From Corynebacterium sp. HMSC078H07 (GTDB taxonomy: Bacteria; Actinomycetota; Actinomycetes; Mycobacteriales; Mycobacteriaceae): a stretch of 64,000 nt of DNA. The stretch lies in contig NZ_KV810449.1 in NCBI RefSeq assembly GCF_001812805.1, positions 1 to 64,000 of the forward strand, in the 5' to 3' direction. Numbering within the stretch: the first letter of the stretch is position 1; each line of letters begins with the position of its first letter. Positions 19,321 to 29,009 of the stretch are shown piece by piece. The position numbers and the translations under genes are program-made. Below the pieces are notes generated by a model. It had not been told where the DNA came from, searched no databases, and worked only from the letters and a program-made list of their open reading frames with translations.

Positions 19321-21198
19321 CTATTTTTCTCCCAACAAGGCGTCGACGAAGCTCTCAATCTCGAACGGGGCGAGGTCATCTGCTCCCTCGCCGAGTCCCA
19401 CGAGCTTCACCGGCACGCCCAGTTCCTCCTGAACTTGGAAGACGATGCCGCCCTTGGCAGTACCGTCCAACTTAGTGAGGACAACGCCGGTGATGTCCAC
19501 AACGTCACGGAAGATGCGCGCCTGAGTCAGGCCGTTCTGACCCACGGTGGCATCCAACACCAGCAGAACCTCATCCACGTCGGTCTTCTTTTCCACCACG
19601 CGCTTGACCTTGCCCAGCTGGTCCATGAGGTCCACGGAGGTGTGCAGGCGGCCAGCGGTGTCGACGAGCACGACGTCAACACCTTGGTCTACACCAGCTG
19701 CGACGGCATCGAAGGCCACGGAAGCGGGGTCTGCGCCTTCCTTGCCGCGAACAGTGGTAGCGCCGACTCGGCGGCCCCAAGTCTCCAGCTGGTCTGCGGC
19801 CGCTGCACGGAAGGTATCGGCAGCACCGAGCAGCACGTTGTGTCCCATGGAGACGAGTACGCGGGCGAGCTTACCGGTCGTGGTGGTCTTGCCAGTGCCG
19901 TTGACACCGACCACCATGATGACAGCCGGCTTGCCCTCGTTCGGCATAGCCTTGATGGAGCGGTCCATTTCTGGGTGGCCCACCTCAATGAGAGCTTCGC
20001 GCAGCATGGCGCGTGCTTCCTCTTCGGAGCTCACGCCGCGTTCCGCAATCTTGTCACGCAGAGAATCGGTGACCTGCATGGTGGCCTTGGTGCCGAGGTC
20101 CGCCATGATGAGGGTGTCCTCGATGTCCTCCCATGCATCATCATCAAGGTCACCGGCGGACAGGATGCCCATGAGGCCCTGACCAATGGCGTTCTGGGAA
20201 CGCGACAGGCGCCCACGGAGCTTGCCCAAACGGCCCGCTGCCGGCGCGATGTCCTCCTGGGGCTGCGCTGGAGCCTCAACGACCTCTGCGTCTTCGGATA
20301 CCTCGAGCTCCTCCGGCTCGGTCTCGAGAGCCGCGCTTGCCGACGCCGCCTGCTCCCCCGCCGCCGCAGCAGCTTCCTCTGCCTCTGCTTCTGCAGCTGT
20401 GTCAGCCTCAGCTTCTGCTGCTGAAACAGCCTCTGTTTCAGGTGCCTCGATTGGCTGCTCTTCTACCTGCGCGTCAGCGATGGGCTCATCGGCTTCCACC
20501 TCGGCCGGAGTGTCCGCCTCAGGAGTAGAAGCCTGGGCCTCTTCGTCTGCACGCTGCTCCCCTTCAGCTGCTGCAGCACCTGTCACAGCCGCACCAGCGG
20601 CCGCTGCGGTCGCAGCACCAGCAGCGACGGCACCGCCAGTGGAATCAGCTTCCTTGGCCTTCTCGGGCGTGTCTTCTACCTTCTTGGTCGGCTCTGCCGG
20701 GGCAGCAGGCTTGCCATCAGTCTTGGCTGGCTCTGCCGGGGCGGCAGGTTTGGCCGGCTCAGTTTCTGGGGTCTTCGCGGTGCCGCTGAGCTGCTCATTG
20801 GCCAGCTGCGTGGCGTCGCGCTGCTCCGGCTGTGCCTCAGGCTGACGCTCTGGCTGGGTCTCAGCTCGCTGTACAGGTTCTGCGGCTGCGGGTTTGGCGA
20901 TCGCTGCCTGCGGCTCTGCGGGCTTGTGGGACTCAGCGGGCTTCTGCGGCTCGCTAGCCTTCGGCGCGCTAGCTGGCTGCTTGGTGGCGCCACCGCCAGC
21001 TGGGGCAAAATTAAAGCCGGACTTGGCCTGGTAATTGCCCGATTTTTGCTGCTGGGTGAGCTCCTTGGGCTTCTCTTCGGGCTTTTCAAAAGAGACCTTC
21101 TTCGACTCGCCGCGCTTTTTGCCTAGGACGACCAGCCCGATCACCAGCAGGATCAGGACGATGACTGCTATCGCAATCCACAGATACGTAGTATTCAT
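19321..21198 (-). CDS. ftsY: Signal recognition particle receptor FtsY
   Basis: The SRP receptor GTPase that docks Ffh-ribosome complexes at the membrane. Layout of the 625-residue product: an N-terminal membrane helix (about 5-26, YLWIAIAVIVLILLVIG), a very long acidic Ala/Glu/Pro-rich A domain (about 35-320) and the NG GTPase domain with GVNGTGKTT (near residue 430), DTAGRLHTSVDLMDQ and TKLDGTAKGG. The A domain is longer than in most FtsY proteins. The start is placed at MNTTYLW, preceded by GGAGGG at short spacing; an ATG three codons earlier is possible. It is located 99 bases after smc. Confidence 0.95.
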   Translation of the reverse strand: MNTTYLWIAIAVIVLILLVIGLVVLGKKRGESKKVSFEKPEEKPKELTQQQKSGNYQAKSGFNFAPAGGGATKQPASAPKASEPQKPAESHKPAEPQAAIAKPAAAEPVQRAETQPERQPEAQPEQRDATQLANEQLSGTAKTPETEPAKPAAPAEPAKTDGKPAAPAEPTKKVEDTPEKAKEADSTGGAVAAGAATAAAAGAAVTGAAAAEGEQRADEEAQASTPEADTPAEVEADEPIADAQVEEQPIEAPETEAVSAAEAEADTAAEAEAEEAAAAAGEQAASASAALETEPEELEVSEDAEVVEAPAQPQEDIAPAAGRLGKLRGRLSRSQNAIGQGLMGILSAGDLDDDAWEDIEDTLIMADLGTKATMQVTDSLRDKIAERGVSSEEEARAMLREALIEVGHPEMDRSIKAMPNEGKPAVIMVVGVNGTGKTTTTGKLARVLVSMGHNVLLGAADTFRAAAADQLETWGRRVGATTVRGKEGADPASVAFDAVAAGVDQGVDVVLVDTAGRLHTSVDLMDQLGKVKRVVEKKTDVDEVLLVLDATVGQNGLTQARIFRDVVDITGVVLTKLDGTAKGGIVFQVQEELGVPVKLVGLGEGADDLAPFEIESFVDALLGEK

Positions 21199-21297
21199 GC
21201 CCTCCATAGTGCCAGGGTTGTGCACCGCGGGCACCACGAGCCAAAGAAAAAGCCAGTGAATTAGCAGGGGACGTACTGTGTGCCTCCCCACCCACGA

Positions 21298-24200
21298 TTA
21301 CTGCGGGCGCGGCGCGTCGACGCCCAGGCGCGTGGCGTCTTCTGCAGCTTGCGCGGTACCGGGAGCTTCGCCGGCGCGGTTCATCCTCTGCGAAATGACA
21401 CGCGTTACACCGTCGCCGCGCATGGTGACACCGTAGAGGACATTTGCCACATCCATCGTTGGCTTCTGGTGCGTAATGACGATGAGCTGCGAATCCTTAC
21501 GCAATTCTTCGAAGAGGGCGATAAGGCGACGCAGGTTGACGTCGTCAAGCGCGGCCTCCACCTCATCCATGACATAGAACGGTGAGGGGCGCGCGCGGAA
21601 AATGGCCACGAGCATCGCCAGCGCGGTCAGGGACTTCTCACCGCCCGAAAGCAGGGTGAGACGCTTGACCTTCTTGCCCGGTGGGCGCGCCTCGACTTCG
21701 ATGCCGGTCGCCAACATGTCATCAGGCTCGGTAAGGACGAGGCGGCCCTCACCGCCCGGGAAAAGAGTCTGGAAGACTTTCGGGAATTCAGCTTCCACGT
21801 CGTGCCACGCGTCCGTGAACAGTTGCAGAATCTGCGCATCGACATCTTCAATGACACCCGTTAAGTCCTTGCGGGCTTGGATGACGTCATCGAGCTGCGT
21901 CGACAGGAAGGTATAGCGCTCCTCCAAAGCCTTGTACTCCTCCAAGGCGAGGGGGTTGACCTTGCCTAACGAGTTAAGGTCCTTCTCTGCCTGCTTGAGA
22001 CGCGCCGTCTCCGCCGCGCGGTCGAAGTCCTCGCCCGGAGTGTAATCCTTGAGCAAATCCAGAATCGCAATACCGAGCTGCTCTACGATTTTGGCCTCCG
22101 CCTCATCCACGCGTACCTGGGCTTGGCTGCGCGCGATTTCCGAGTTGTGCGCAGAGTCAGTGAGTCGATCCAGTTGCTGGCGGGTGGCAGACACTGCTTG
22201 CTTCGCGGTCTGGGCACGGCCCTGCAACACACCGCGCTGGGTCACGAGCTCATCGCGCTCCTCTGCGGCGCGCTCCAGTGCATGGGCAGCCCGGGCAGCT
22301 AAGTCTTGGGCATGCTTATCCACGGCCCCAGCCAACTGCGCCTGCGCGTGGCGGCGAGCCATCGCCTGGTCATGACGGGCCTTGGCTTGGCGTTCATGTT
22401 GGGCTTGACGACGCAAGGCGTCTCCCCTACCCGCGGCTTGGGCTGCCTTATCCTCGGCACTTCGAGCGGCAAGCTGAGCTTCGACCTCCATGGCCTTGAC
22501 CTGCTCCAAGGCAGTCGACGCCTCATCGCGTTCAACGGAAGACGGTTCATCAGACTGTTCATCAGCATCCACGCGGGACAAGCGGTCGCGAGCTTCATCC
22601 AATTCTTCGCGCAGGCGCACGAGCTGAACCTCGATATCGGTAGCACGCGCTGCCGCTTTCTCATGCTCTGCCTTGTTGGCCTCGTACTGCTTCAGCAATC
22701 GTTGGTGGTCACGCTTCCAAGCCTCTACCTCTTGGTCGTGCTCGCGCAGGGCTGCTTTAGCGCTCGCGGCGGCAACGCGTGCATCATCGGCAGCAATCTT
22801 CGCGCCTTCAAGAGTTCCGGAAAGCTCCTCCAATTCCTGGGAAGCTTTGTCCAACTGCTTTTCAGCATCTGCAATGTGCGCGCTGACCTCTACGGTAGAG
22901 GTACTGCCTGTGCCGGCCTCGACCCAGCCTTCGCCAACGAGCAGACCCTTCGGTGTTACCGCACGCAGGCGCGGGTCATCAGCAACAACTGCACGTGCGG
23001 CAGAGAAATCCTTGACGAGGACGACATCGGACAGCAATCGCGTCAACGCCGCTGACACCTCGGGGACCACCACCATGTGGTCCAGCAGCCATTCCGCTCC
23101 GCTGGGCAGGTCTGCGTCGAGACGCCAGCCGGTAGCGGAGCTCGAAGCTCCAGAGTCCAGGTCGGCCGCGGAGACATCGACCAGCGGCGTGCGGCTAGCT
23201 TCCGCCAGGTTAGCCACGATCTCCTCGCTCACAGCACCTGCTTGCGCTTCAGCGAAAGACCCGAGTGCAGCAGCGGCGGCAGTCTCGTAACGCGTGGAGA
23301 TAAAATCTGCCAGCGGCGCGAAGCCCTCGCCCAAGTCGAGCGCCTCCGGCGCAGTCTGCCCTAAAGTTTCGATGCGCGCACGCAGGGAGTACACAGCTCT
23401 CTCGCGCTCACGTTGAGCATCGCGCAGCTGCTCCAAGCGTTTGTCGGCGGCGGCAGATTCACTAGCCGCGCGCACGTGCGCCTCTTCGAGTGGTTCGCGC
23501 TCAGAGGTAAGCGCACTCAGTTTGTCAGCTACCTCATCTGCTTCCGCCTGCGCGTCCCTCGTGCGAGCCTTGGTGCTCGACAAGGTCTCTTCTTGGCGGC
23601 CTAGCTCCGACTCCGCAGCGGCAACTTGGCCCGCAAGGTTTTCCTCGGCAGCGATGAGGCGTACCACGCCTTCTCGTCGATCGGCAATCGCACGCAACTG
23701 TGCCATGTGCTCTTTATCCGCAGCCTCGAAGGCCTCGCGGCGTTCCGCTACCTCTTCGCGGATCGATTCGAGGCGCTCCGCAGCCTCCTCGGCTGCGGCG
23801 AGAAGTTCGGCATGGGAGTCGTCGGCAAGCTGGGCCTTCGCTTCCAGGTCATCCGGATCCTGACCGGCATAGGCCACCTGCGCGCCCACGTTGCTGGCGC
23901 GCTCAGCTGCAATGCGCTGCGTGGCGGAAATGCGCTCCGAGAGAGTCGACAAATCAAACCACAGCTTTTGAGCTGCCTCCGCACGCGGGGACACCTCCCC
24001 CAGTTCTGCCTCGATCTCCAACTGATTTGCGGTGGCTTCCTCAAGCTGGGCCGTTACTTCTTCAACCTGCTCAGCAAGCACCTCGGCGCGGCGCTCGGCA
24101 TCCTCGAAGGTCGCACGGACACGGACTACTCGGTCACCGGCCAAGCGCAAGCGCGCATCACGGAGATCTGCTTGCACCGAGGCAGCGCGTTTCGCAGCTT

Positions 24201-24828
24201 CGGCCTGACGTGCCAAGGGTTTGAGCTGCTTGCCTAATTCATCAGTAAGGTCCTGCAAGCGGTCAAGGTTGGCTTGCATGCCAGTGAGCTTGCGCTGTGC
24301 CTTTTCCTTGCGGCGGCGGTGCTTGAGCACACCCGCTGCTTCCTCAATGTAGGCGCGACGATCCTCTGGCCGCGATTCCAGGATTTCTGCCAGCTTTCCC
24401 TGGCCCACAATGATGTGCATCTCGCGGCCAATGCCGGAGTCTGAGAGCAGCTCCTGGATGTCCATGAGGCGCGCCTTGGCGCCGTTAATCTCGTATTCAC
24501 TCGCACCATCGCGGAACATCCGCCGCGTGACGGAGACCTCCGAATACTCAATGGGAAGCGCGCCATCAGAGTTATCAATGGTGAGAGTAACCTCGGCGCG
24601 ACCTAAAGCTTTGCGCTCGCCGGCACCGGCGAAGATGACGTCTTGCATCTTGCCGCCGCGCAGCGTTTTGGCGCTTCCTTCGCCCATAACCCACGCTAGG
24701 GCGTCGACGACGTTGGACTTGCCCGAGCCATTCGGGCCCACGACAGCACAAATGCCGGGCTCGAATTTCAGGTTCGTCGCAGACGCGAAGGACTTAAATC
24801 CTTTGAGCGTGAGCGATTTGAGGTGCAT
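21298..24828 (-). CDS. smc: Chromosome segregation protein SMC
   Basis: A 1176-residue SMC ATPase that compacts and segregates the chromosome with ScpA/ScpB and ParB. Features: Walker A GPNGSGKSN (near 32-40), two long coiled-coil arms, a hinge domain (about 500-650) and the C-terminal signature LSGGEKSLTALAML followed by Walker B FYVMDEVEAALDD (near 1063-1090). The start is at MHLKSLTLKGFKSF, the standard SMC N terminus; the frame is open 168 bases further upstream but that part overlaps acyP. No SD sequence is seen, so translation is probably coupled to acyP, which ends ten bases upstream. Confidence 0.97.
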   Translation of the reverse strand: MHLKSLTLKGFKSFASATNLKFEPGICAVVGPNGSGKSNVVDALAWVMGEGSAKTLRGGKMQDVIFAGAGERKALGRAEVTLTIDNSDGALPIEYSEVSVTRRMFRDGASEYEINGAKARLMDIQELLSDSGIGREMHIIVGQGKLAEILESRPEDRRAYIEEAAGVLKHRRRKEKAQRKLTGMQANLDRLQDLTDELGKQLKPLARQAEAAKRAASVQADLRDARLRLAGDRVVRVRATFEDAERRAEVLAEQVEEVTAQLEEATANQLEIEAELGEVSPRAEAAQKLWFDLSTLSERISATQRIAAERASNVGAQVAYAGQDPDDLEAKAQLADDSHAELLAAAEEAAERLESIREEVAERREAFEAADKEHMAQLRAIADRREGVVRLIAAEENLAGQVAAAESELGRQEETLSSTKARTRDAQAEADEVADKLSALTSEREPLEEAHVRAASESAAADKRLEQLRDAQRERERAVYSLRARIETLGQTAPEALDLGEGFAPLADFISTRYETAAAAALGSFAEAQAGAVSEEIVANLAEASRTPLVDVSAADLDSGASSSATGWRLDADLPSGAEWLLDHMVVVPEVSAALTRLLSDVVLVKDFSAARAVVADDPRLRAVTPKGLLVGEGWVEAGTGSTSTVEVSAHIADAEKQLDKASQELEELSGTLEGAKIAADDARVAAASAKAALREHDQEVEAWKRDHQRLLKQYEANKAEHEKAAARATDIEVQLVRLREELDEARDRLSRVDADEQSDEPSSVERDEASTALEQVKAMEVEAQLAARSAEDKAAQAAGRGDALRRQAQHERQAKARHDQAMARRHAQAQLAGAVDKHAQDLAARAAHALERAAEERDELVTQRGVLQGRAQTAKQAVSATRQQLDRLTDSAHNSEIARSQAQVRVDEAEAKIVEQLGIAILDLLKDYTPGEDFDRAAETARLKQAEKDLNSLGKVNPLALEEYKALEERYTFLSTQLDDVIQARKDLTGVIEDVDAQILQLFTDAWHDVEAEFPKVFQTLFPGGEGRLVLTEPDDMLATGIEVEARPPGKKVKRLTLLSGGEKSLTALAMLVAIFRARPSPFYVMDEVEAALDDVNLRRLIALFEELRKDSQLIVITHQKPTMDVANVLYGVTMRGDGVTRVISQRMNRAGEAPGTAQAAEDATRLGVDAPRPQ

Positions 24829-24838
24829 TCGAACTAGT

Positions 24839-25123
24839 TTAGCGTTCGATGAAGCCGGACTCGCCGCGTGGCTCGGCCCACTGCTCCACCACGGCCTCAA
24901 CCACGCCAGGGCGACGGGTGGTGGACGGTTCTTCACGCAGCAATTCCAGCAAACGCTCGCACTTCTCACGTGGACCTTCGGCGACGACCTGAACACGGCC
25001 GTCCTGCAGGTTGGTGGCGTGGCCAGCCAAGCCTAATTCCAAGGCGCGGGAACGGGTCCACCAGCGGAATCCCACGCCCTGCACGGAGCCGAGAACGAAC
25101 GCGGTCAGGCGCTGCTGTGTCAT
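24839..25123 (-). CDS. acyP: Acylphosphatase
   Basis: A small enzyme hydrolysing carboxyl-phosphate bonds such as acetyl phosphate or 1,3-bisphosphoglycerate. The 94-residue product has the full motif: [13 protein letters not shown] (catalytic Arg) and [17 protein letters not shown] (catalytic Asn). Its ATG directly follows the symporter stop codon, with the SD sequence GAGGGAG inside the end of the preceding gene, so both are cotranslated. smc follows ten bases later. The C-terminal segment (GESGFIER) is typical of the family. Confidence 0.92.
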   Translation of the reverse strand: MTQQRLTAFVLGSVQGVGFRWWTRSRALELGLAGHATNLQDGRVQVVAEGPREKCERLLELLREEPSTTRRPGVVEAVVEQWAEPRGESGFIER

Positions 25124-26650
25124 TTAAAACTCCCTCAAATTCGTGCGATCACCCAAATCGCGCTGGTGCTGCAGTTGGCGGCGATCCTCCAGACTGCGGC
25201 GGGTTACCGGATCCGAGCCATCCCAGCATTCCACGCCCTTCAGTTCCGGCAGCATATCACGGTGGAAGACTGGGTCCACGCCTTTCCGGCGCTGCTCGTT
25301 GTAGTTCTTGAGCAGCTTAATGGCCACGCCCGACAGCGGCACGATGGCGCACACATTGAGCAGCACCATAATGGCCGCGCCGGTATCGGCAAGATCGAAG
25401 ATGGTACCCAGCGGCGCGACCGCGCCATAGAAGACGAAGGCCAGCACGATGACTCGGAAAGCCCACAGCACCCACTTCTTTTCCGAGAGGTACTCCACGT
25501 TGGACTCGGCAAGGTAGTAATTGCCCAGGATGGAGGAGAACGCCAGGAAGAAGAGGATAAAGGTGACAAAGTGAATTCCCCACTCGCCTACCGTTCCGGC
25601 AAGAGCGTTCTGAGTCAGCGTAACGCCTTCAATGGCATCAGAACCGAAAGTCTCAAAATCGGTGCCCAGCAAAATGATGAAAGCAGTAATGGAGCAGACC
25701 ACGAGAGTGTCAAAATACACACCGAGTGTCTGGACGAGGCCTTGCTTGACGGGGTGGGACACCGTGGCCGTTGCCGCGGCATTAGGAGCAGATCCCTCAC
25801 CGGCCTCATTGGAGAACAATCCGCGCTGGATCCCCTTGAGCATGGCCATGCCCAAGGTCGCGCCAGCAGCTTCACGGAAGCCAAAGGCAGAACCGATGAT
25901 TGACACAATCATGTCCGGCACCTTGTCAAAGTTCAATGCCACAACGATGAAACCAACAACCAGGTAGGCGGCTGCCATGAAAGGAACAATAAATTGCGTC
26001 ATGGTGGCAATACGCTGCACACCACCAACGATGATGAGGCCCGCCACGAGAACCACGGCGACACCAACGCCCGCCTTGAACGCTAGGGAATCCTGGCCGA
26101 AGGAAGCAGCCAGGGAATCAGAAATAGCGTTGGTCTGGAAGGCGTTGTAGAACCAGCCAAAGGTGATGGCGATAGCAACGGAAAACACTGTCGCCAGCGG
26201 CGTCCACCCCAGTCCGCGGGACATGTAGTAGGCAGGGCCGCCACGGTAAGCATCGCCTTCGCGCACCTTCCACAGCTGGGCCAGTGTGGACTCCACGAAT
26301 GCTGTCGCACCGCCCAAGATGGCGATGAGCCACATCCAGAACACTGCGCCCGGGCCGCCCACCGAAATGGCCACGGCGACACCCGCAACGTTGCCGGTTC
26401 CGACGCGCGACGCTGCGGAAATCGTGAAGGCTTTAAACGCCGAAATTCCGCCATAATCGGCATCCTCATCCACGCCGATGCCCTTGGGCTTTTCAACGAC
26501 CGCCTTGAACATGTCCGGCACCATACGCACCTGCACCACAGCGGTACGGATGCCGAAGAAGAGGCCGGCAGCGATGAGCAGCCACGGCAAGACATAGGAC
26601 CAGAGGCTGTTATTAATGGCACCGATCACAGTGCTAAAAACTTCTTGCAT
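25124..26650 (-). CDS. Amino acid:cation symporter, AGCS family (alanine/glycine type)
   Basis: A 508-residue transporter of about 11 helices. Family marks: SRVGTGNVAGVAVAISVGGPGA (split by the helix break), GGPAYYMSRGLGW and GLFSNEAGEGSAPNAAAT. AGCS members import alanine, glycine or glutamine with Na+; the substrate here is not determined. The start is taken at MQEVFSTVIG, eight bases after a TAAGAT box and without an SD sequence; an upstream in-frame start would add eight residues. It lies between mutM (49 bases upstream) and acyP (contiguous). A Na+-driven symporter fits with the Na+-extruding Mrp system encoded 6 kb away (inference). Confidence 0.9.
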   Translation of the reverse strand: MQEVFSTVIGAINNSLWSYVLPWLLIAAGLFFGIRTAVVQVRMVPDMFKAVVEKPKGIGVDEDADYGGISAFKAFTISAASRVGTGNVAGVAVAISVGGPGAVFWMWLIAILGGATAFVESTLAQLWKVREGDAYRGGPAYYMSRGLGWTPLATVFSVAIAITFGWFYNAFQTNAISDSLAASFGQDSLAFKAGVGVAVVLVAGLIIVGGVQRIATMTQFIVPFMAAAYLVVGFIVVALNFDKVPDMIVSIIGSAFGFREAAGATLGMAMLKGIQRGLFSNEAGEGSAPNAAATATVSHPVKQGLVQTLGVYFDTLVVCSITAFIILLGTDFETFGSDAIEGVTLTQNALAGTVGEWGIHFVTFILFFLAFSSILGNYYLAESNVEYLSEKKWVLWAFRVIVLAFVFYGAVAPLGTIFDLADTGAAIMVLLNVCAIVPLSGVAIKLLKNYNEQRRKGVDPVFHRDMLPELKGVECWDGSDPVTRRSLEDRRQLQHQRDLGDRTNLREF

Positions 26651-26658
26651 GGGCCATA

Positions 26659-26664
26659 ATCTTA
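26659..26664 (-). promoter_or_regulatory. Candidate -10 box for the AGCS symporter (leaderless)
   Basis: TAAGAT eight bases before the chosen ATG, inside the 49-base gap after mutM. It suggests an internal promoter that uncouples symporter-acyP-smc from rnc-mutM. Based on pattern and position only. Confidence 0.4.
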
Positions 26665-26699
26665 ACGGCACCACCTACCAGAGACCTACTTGTGCGCCC

Positions 26700-27530
26700 C
26701 TAGGCAGCACCCCTGCGCTGACACGCGGGGCAAAAATGCGTGCCACGTCCGCCCACCACGGCTTTCACTAGCTCAGTTCCGCAGCGATCACACGGCTGGC
26801 CACCGCGCCCATAAACATGCAAGGAACGGTCGAAGTAGCCAGATTCACCATTGACATTGACGTAGAGCGCATCGAAGCTGGTGCCGCCAACGTCGAGCGC
26901 AGCACGCATGACCTCGGTAGCTGCGTGGACAATAGCCACGGCGTCTTTCTGACGTAGCGTGTTCGCCTTCTTCAGCGGGGAGATACCTGCCGCCCACAGG
27001 GCCTCATCGGCATAAATATTGCCCACTCCGCTCACGACAGTTTGGTCCAAGAGAGCCACCTTGACGGCGGTTTTCTTTGCCCGGATGCGGCGCGCGGCCG
27101 CCATGATGTCGAAATCCGGCTCCAGCGGGTCAGGCGCAATATGTGCCATCGTCAGCCACGGGGCCAGACGCCAGTACCCAAAGGTGCGCTGGTCGACGAA
27201 GCTGATGGGGGTGGCGTCGTCAAGCACAGCCCGAATGCGCACGTGCGGGGAGTTCACCGTGCCGATGCGCACTTGGCCAGACATGCCGAGATGGATAAAG
27301 AGGACATCACGGGCCGGATCGCTCAGGTCTTCATCAGCGAATTCGAGCCACATGAATTTGCCACGGCGTGCGGCCGCGGCAACGGTCCGACCTTCCAGGA
27401 GTGCTGCAAGCTGCTCCTCCTGCCCGCGGTTCGCCCGCGGGTGAAGCACCTCAACCGAGGTAAACGTACGCCCAGCGATGTAGGGCTCAAGACCGCGGCG
27501 AACGGATTCGACTTCTGGAAGCTCCGGCAT
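26700..27530 (-). CDS. mutM: Formamidopyrimidine-DNA glycosylase (Fpg/MutM)
   Basis: A base excision repair enzyme that removes 8-oxoguanine and nicks the abasic site. The 276-residue product starts MPELPEVESVRRGLEP, giving the catalytic Pro2 and Glu3; the conserved Lys lies in ARRGKFMWLEF; the H2TH region is DQTVVSGVGNIYADEALW; and the C-terminal zinc finger uses Cys247, Cys250, Cys267 and Cys270. All key residues are intact. The ATG immediately follows the rnc stop, so it is cotranslated with rnc. Confidence 0.96.
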   Translation of the reverse strand: MPELPEVESVRRGLEPYIAGRTFTSVEVLHPRANRGQEEQLAALLEGRTVAAAARRGKFMWLEFADEDLSDPARDVLFIHLGMSGQVRIGTVNSPHVRIRAVLDDATPISFVDQRTFGYWRLAPWLTMAHIAPDPLEPDFDIMAAARRIRAKKTAVKVALLDQTVVSGVGNIYADEALWAAGISPLKKANTLRQKDAVAIVHAATEVMRAALDVGGTSFDALYVNVNGESGYFDRSLHVYGRGGQPCDRCGTELVKAVVGGRGTHFCPACQRRGAA

Positions 27531-28301
27531 CTAGCTCTCTTTGGCTGCCGTGCCTTGGACTAGAAGCGGGGTTTCGCGCAGCGCCTGGCAGGCTTCTTCC
27601 GCCGCCTTCTGCTCCGCGAGCTTCTTATTGTGGCCCTTACCTCGCCCCACGGTCAGACCAGCAACAGTGGCCACGGCGCTAAAGGTCTGGTCATGTTCCG
27701 GACCAGTAGAGGTCGCCGAATAAACCGGCATTGCTGCCTTCAGCTCCGCGCAGAGCTCCTGCAGCGTTGTCTTCCAGTCCATATGACGACCAGACACAAC
27801 TGCATTCTCAATTTTGGCGGCAAAAAGGTTCAGAATGACCTGGCGTGCTACCTCGAATCCATGCTGGCGATAAATCGCCCCCAGGATCGCTTCCGTGGTA
27901 TCAGCGAGAATGGAGTCCTTATCGCGACCGCCGGTGGTCTGCTCGCCTTTACCCAACAGGATGTGCTTGCCCAGTTCAATCTCGCGGGCAACATCAGACA
28001 GACCGTAGCGCGAGACGATGGAGGCACGCATCTTGGAGATATCTGATTCCGGACGCGACGGGTAGCGCTCATAAAGCTTCGCGGCAATCGACAAACCCAA
28101 CACGGCATCCCCCAAGAACTCGAGGCGCTCGTTGTTGGGTAGGTGCCCGTTCTCATTAGCAAAGGATCGGTGCGTCAGTGCCAAACACAGATGCTCATCA
28201 CTGATGTCTACTCCCAATGCGGTGAGCAACGGGGTGTGGTCCACCTCGGCATAGGCAGCGGCGAGGGCTTCTTCTCCTGTGAGCTTCTTTTTCTTGCTCA
28301 T
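27531..28301 (-). CDS. rnc: Ribonuclease III
   Basis: Cleaves double-stranded RNA in rRNA and mRNA processing. The 256-residue protein has the signature NERLEFLGDAVLGL (about 57-70) with metal ligands Glu58 and Asp65, a second acidic pair in DTTEAILGAIY, and a C-terminal double-stranded RNA-binding domain (about 175-245). It overlaps the upstream DUF177 gene by four bases and abuts mutM. The order DUF177-rnc-mutM-smc-ftsY is conserved in actinobacteria. Confidence 0.96.
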   Translation of the reverse strand: MSKKKKLTGEEALAAAYAEVDHTPLLTALGVDISDEHLCLALTHRSFANENGHLPNNERLEFLGDAVLGLSIAAKLYERYPSRPESDISKMRASIVSRYGLSDVAREIELGKHILLGKGEQTTGGRDKDSILADTTEAILGAIYRQHGFEVARQVILNLFAAKIENAVVSGRHMDWKTTLQELCAELKAAMPVYSATSTGPEHDQTFSAVATVAGLTVGRGKGHNKKLAEQKAAEEACQALRETPLLVQGTAAKES

Positions 28302-28837
28302 AGGAACTTCTCCAAACCTGACCAGCGAGGATCTACACGTTCTTCTTCACCGGAGACACCCGTGGTAACGCCCTCCGGCGCATCAGCCTCGCAGCCGCCT
28401 TCGCAGGTCGGGGCAAATGGCAAAGTTAACCCGGCTTCATCAATAACACTCTGCAGCAGATCGAGGATGCCGTCCTTGACCTCTGGTACTTCATCACCAG
28501 AGCCTTGGTCCTGCTCATCAGCGTCATCTCCACTGATGAAGGTCTCATCCGCCGCAAAGACCTGGGACACGTGGAGATCTAGTTCTGGGTGGAGTTCCGC
28601 CAAACAGCGCGCGCATTCGCCGCTGAGGGTGCCAGTGACATCAGCATCTACCAAGACACCCGAGCCCAATGGGGTCAGGGTGGCGTCTACCGTTAGCTCA
28701 TCGCCTTTCGGAATAGCGATCATTTCCACGCCGATACGCTCCGGGGCGGGGCCGGTCTGAACGCGGTGCTCGGGCAGCGCTTCAGGGCCTTGACTGCGCA
28801 GCAATTCCGTCACGTCGAACTTCAAAGGTGAATTCAT
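28298..28837 (-). CDS. DUF177/YceD family protein (23S rRNA accumulation protein family)
   Basis: A 179-residue soluble acidic protein. The family pattern is GECARCLAELHPELDL (about 71-86) with a second Cys pair near the C terminus (PTCEGGCEADAPEG), which could together hold a metal. In other bacteria YceD precedes rpmF and is linked to 23S rRNA levels; here it precedes rnc instead, with a four-base overlap, again an RNA-maturation context. A TAAGCT box ten bases upstream suggests that the rnc operon promoter is right at the start codon. Confidence 0.87.
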   Translation of the reverse strand: MNSPLKFDVTELLRSQGPEALPEHRVQTGPAPERIGVEMIAIPKGDELTVDATLTPLGSGVLVDADVTGTLSGECARCLAELHPELDLHVSQVFAADETFISGDDADEQDQGSGDEVPEVKDGILDLLQSVIDEAGLTLPFAPTCEGGCEADAPEGVTTGVSGEEERVDPRWSGLEKFL

Positions 28838-28847
28838 AACGCCATCC

Positions 28848-28853
28848 AGCTTA
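28848..28853 (-). promoter_or_regulatory. Candidate -10 box of the DUF177-rnc-mutM operon
   Basis: TAAGCT ten bases before the DUF177 ATG on the minus strand, giving a leader of about three bases or none. Pattern-based call. Confidence 0.4.
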
Positions 28854-28995
28854 CCCTGTACCGCCTAATCCCCCACTCTGGAGCCAGCTGGCGATGTCTG
28901 CCAGCCATACCCGCAGACTGGCAACAGCCTGAACGCTGGGGTACAACCGCGTAAGGACTTGCGTGCAGCACTCGCTAAGTGGTGCTTTCGCCCCC

Positions 28996-29001
28996 TACCG
29001 T
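28996..29001 (+). promoter_or_regulatory. Candidate -10 box for the 206-residue membrane protein
   Basis: TACCGT eight bases before the chosen ATG; no SD sequence is present. Pattern-based call. Confidence 0.3.
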
Positions 29002-29009
29002 GGAATGAC

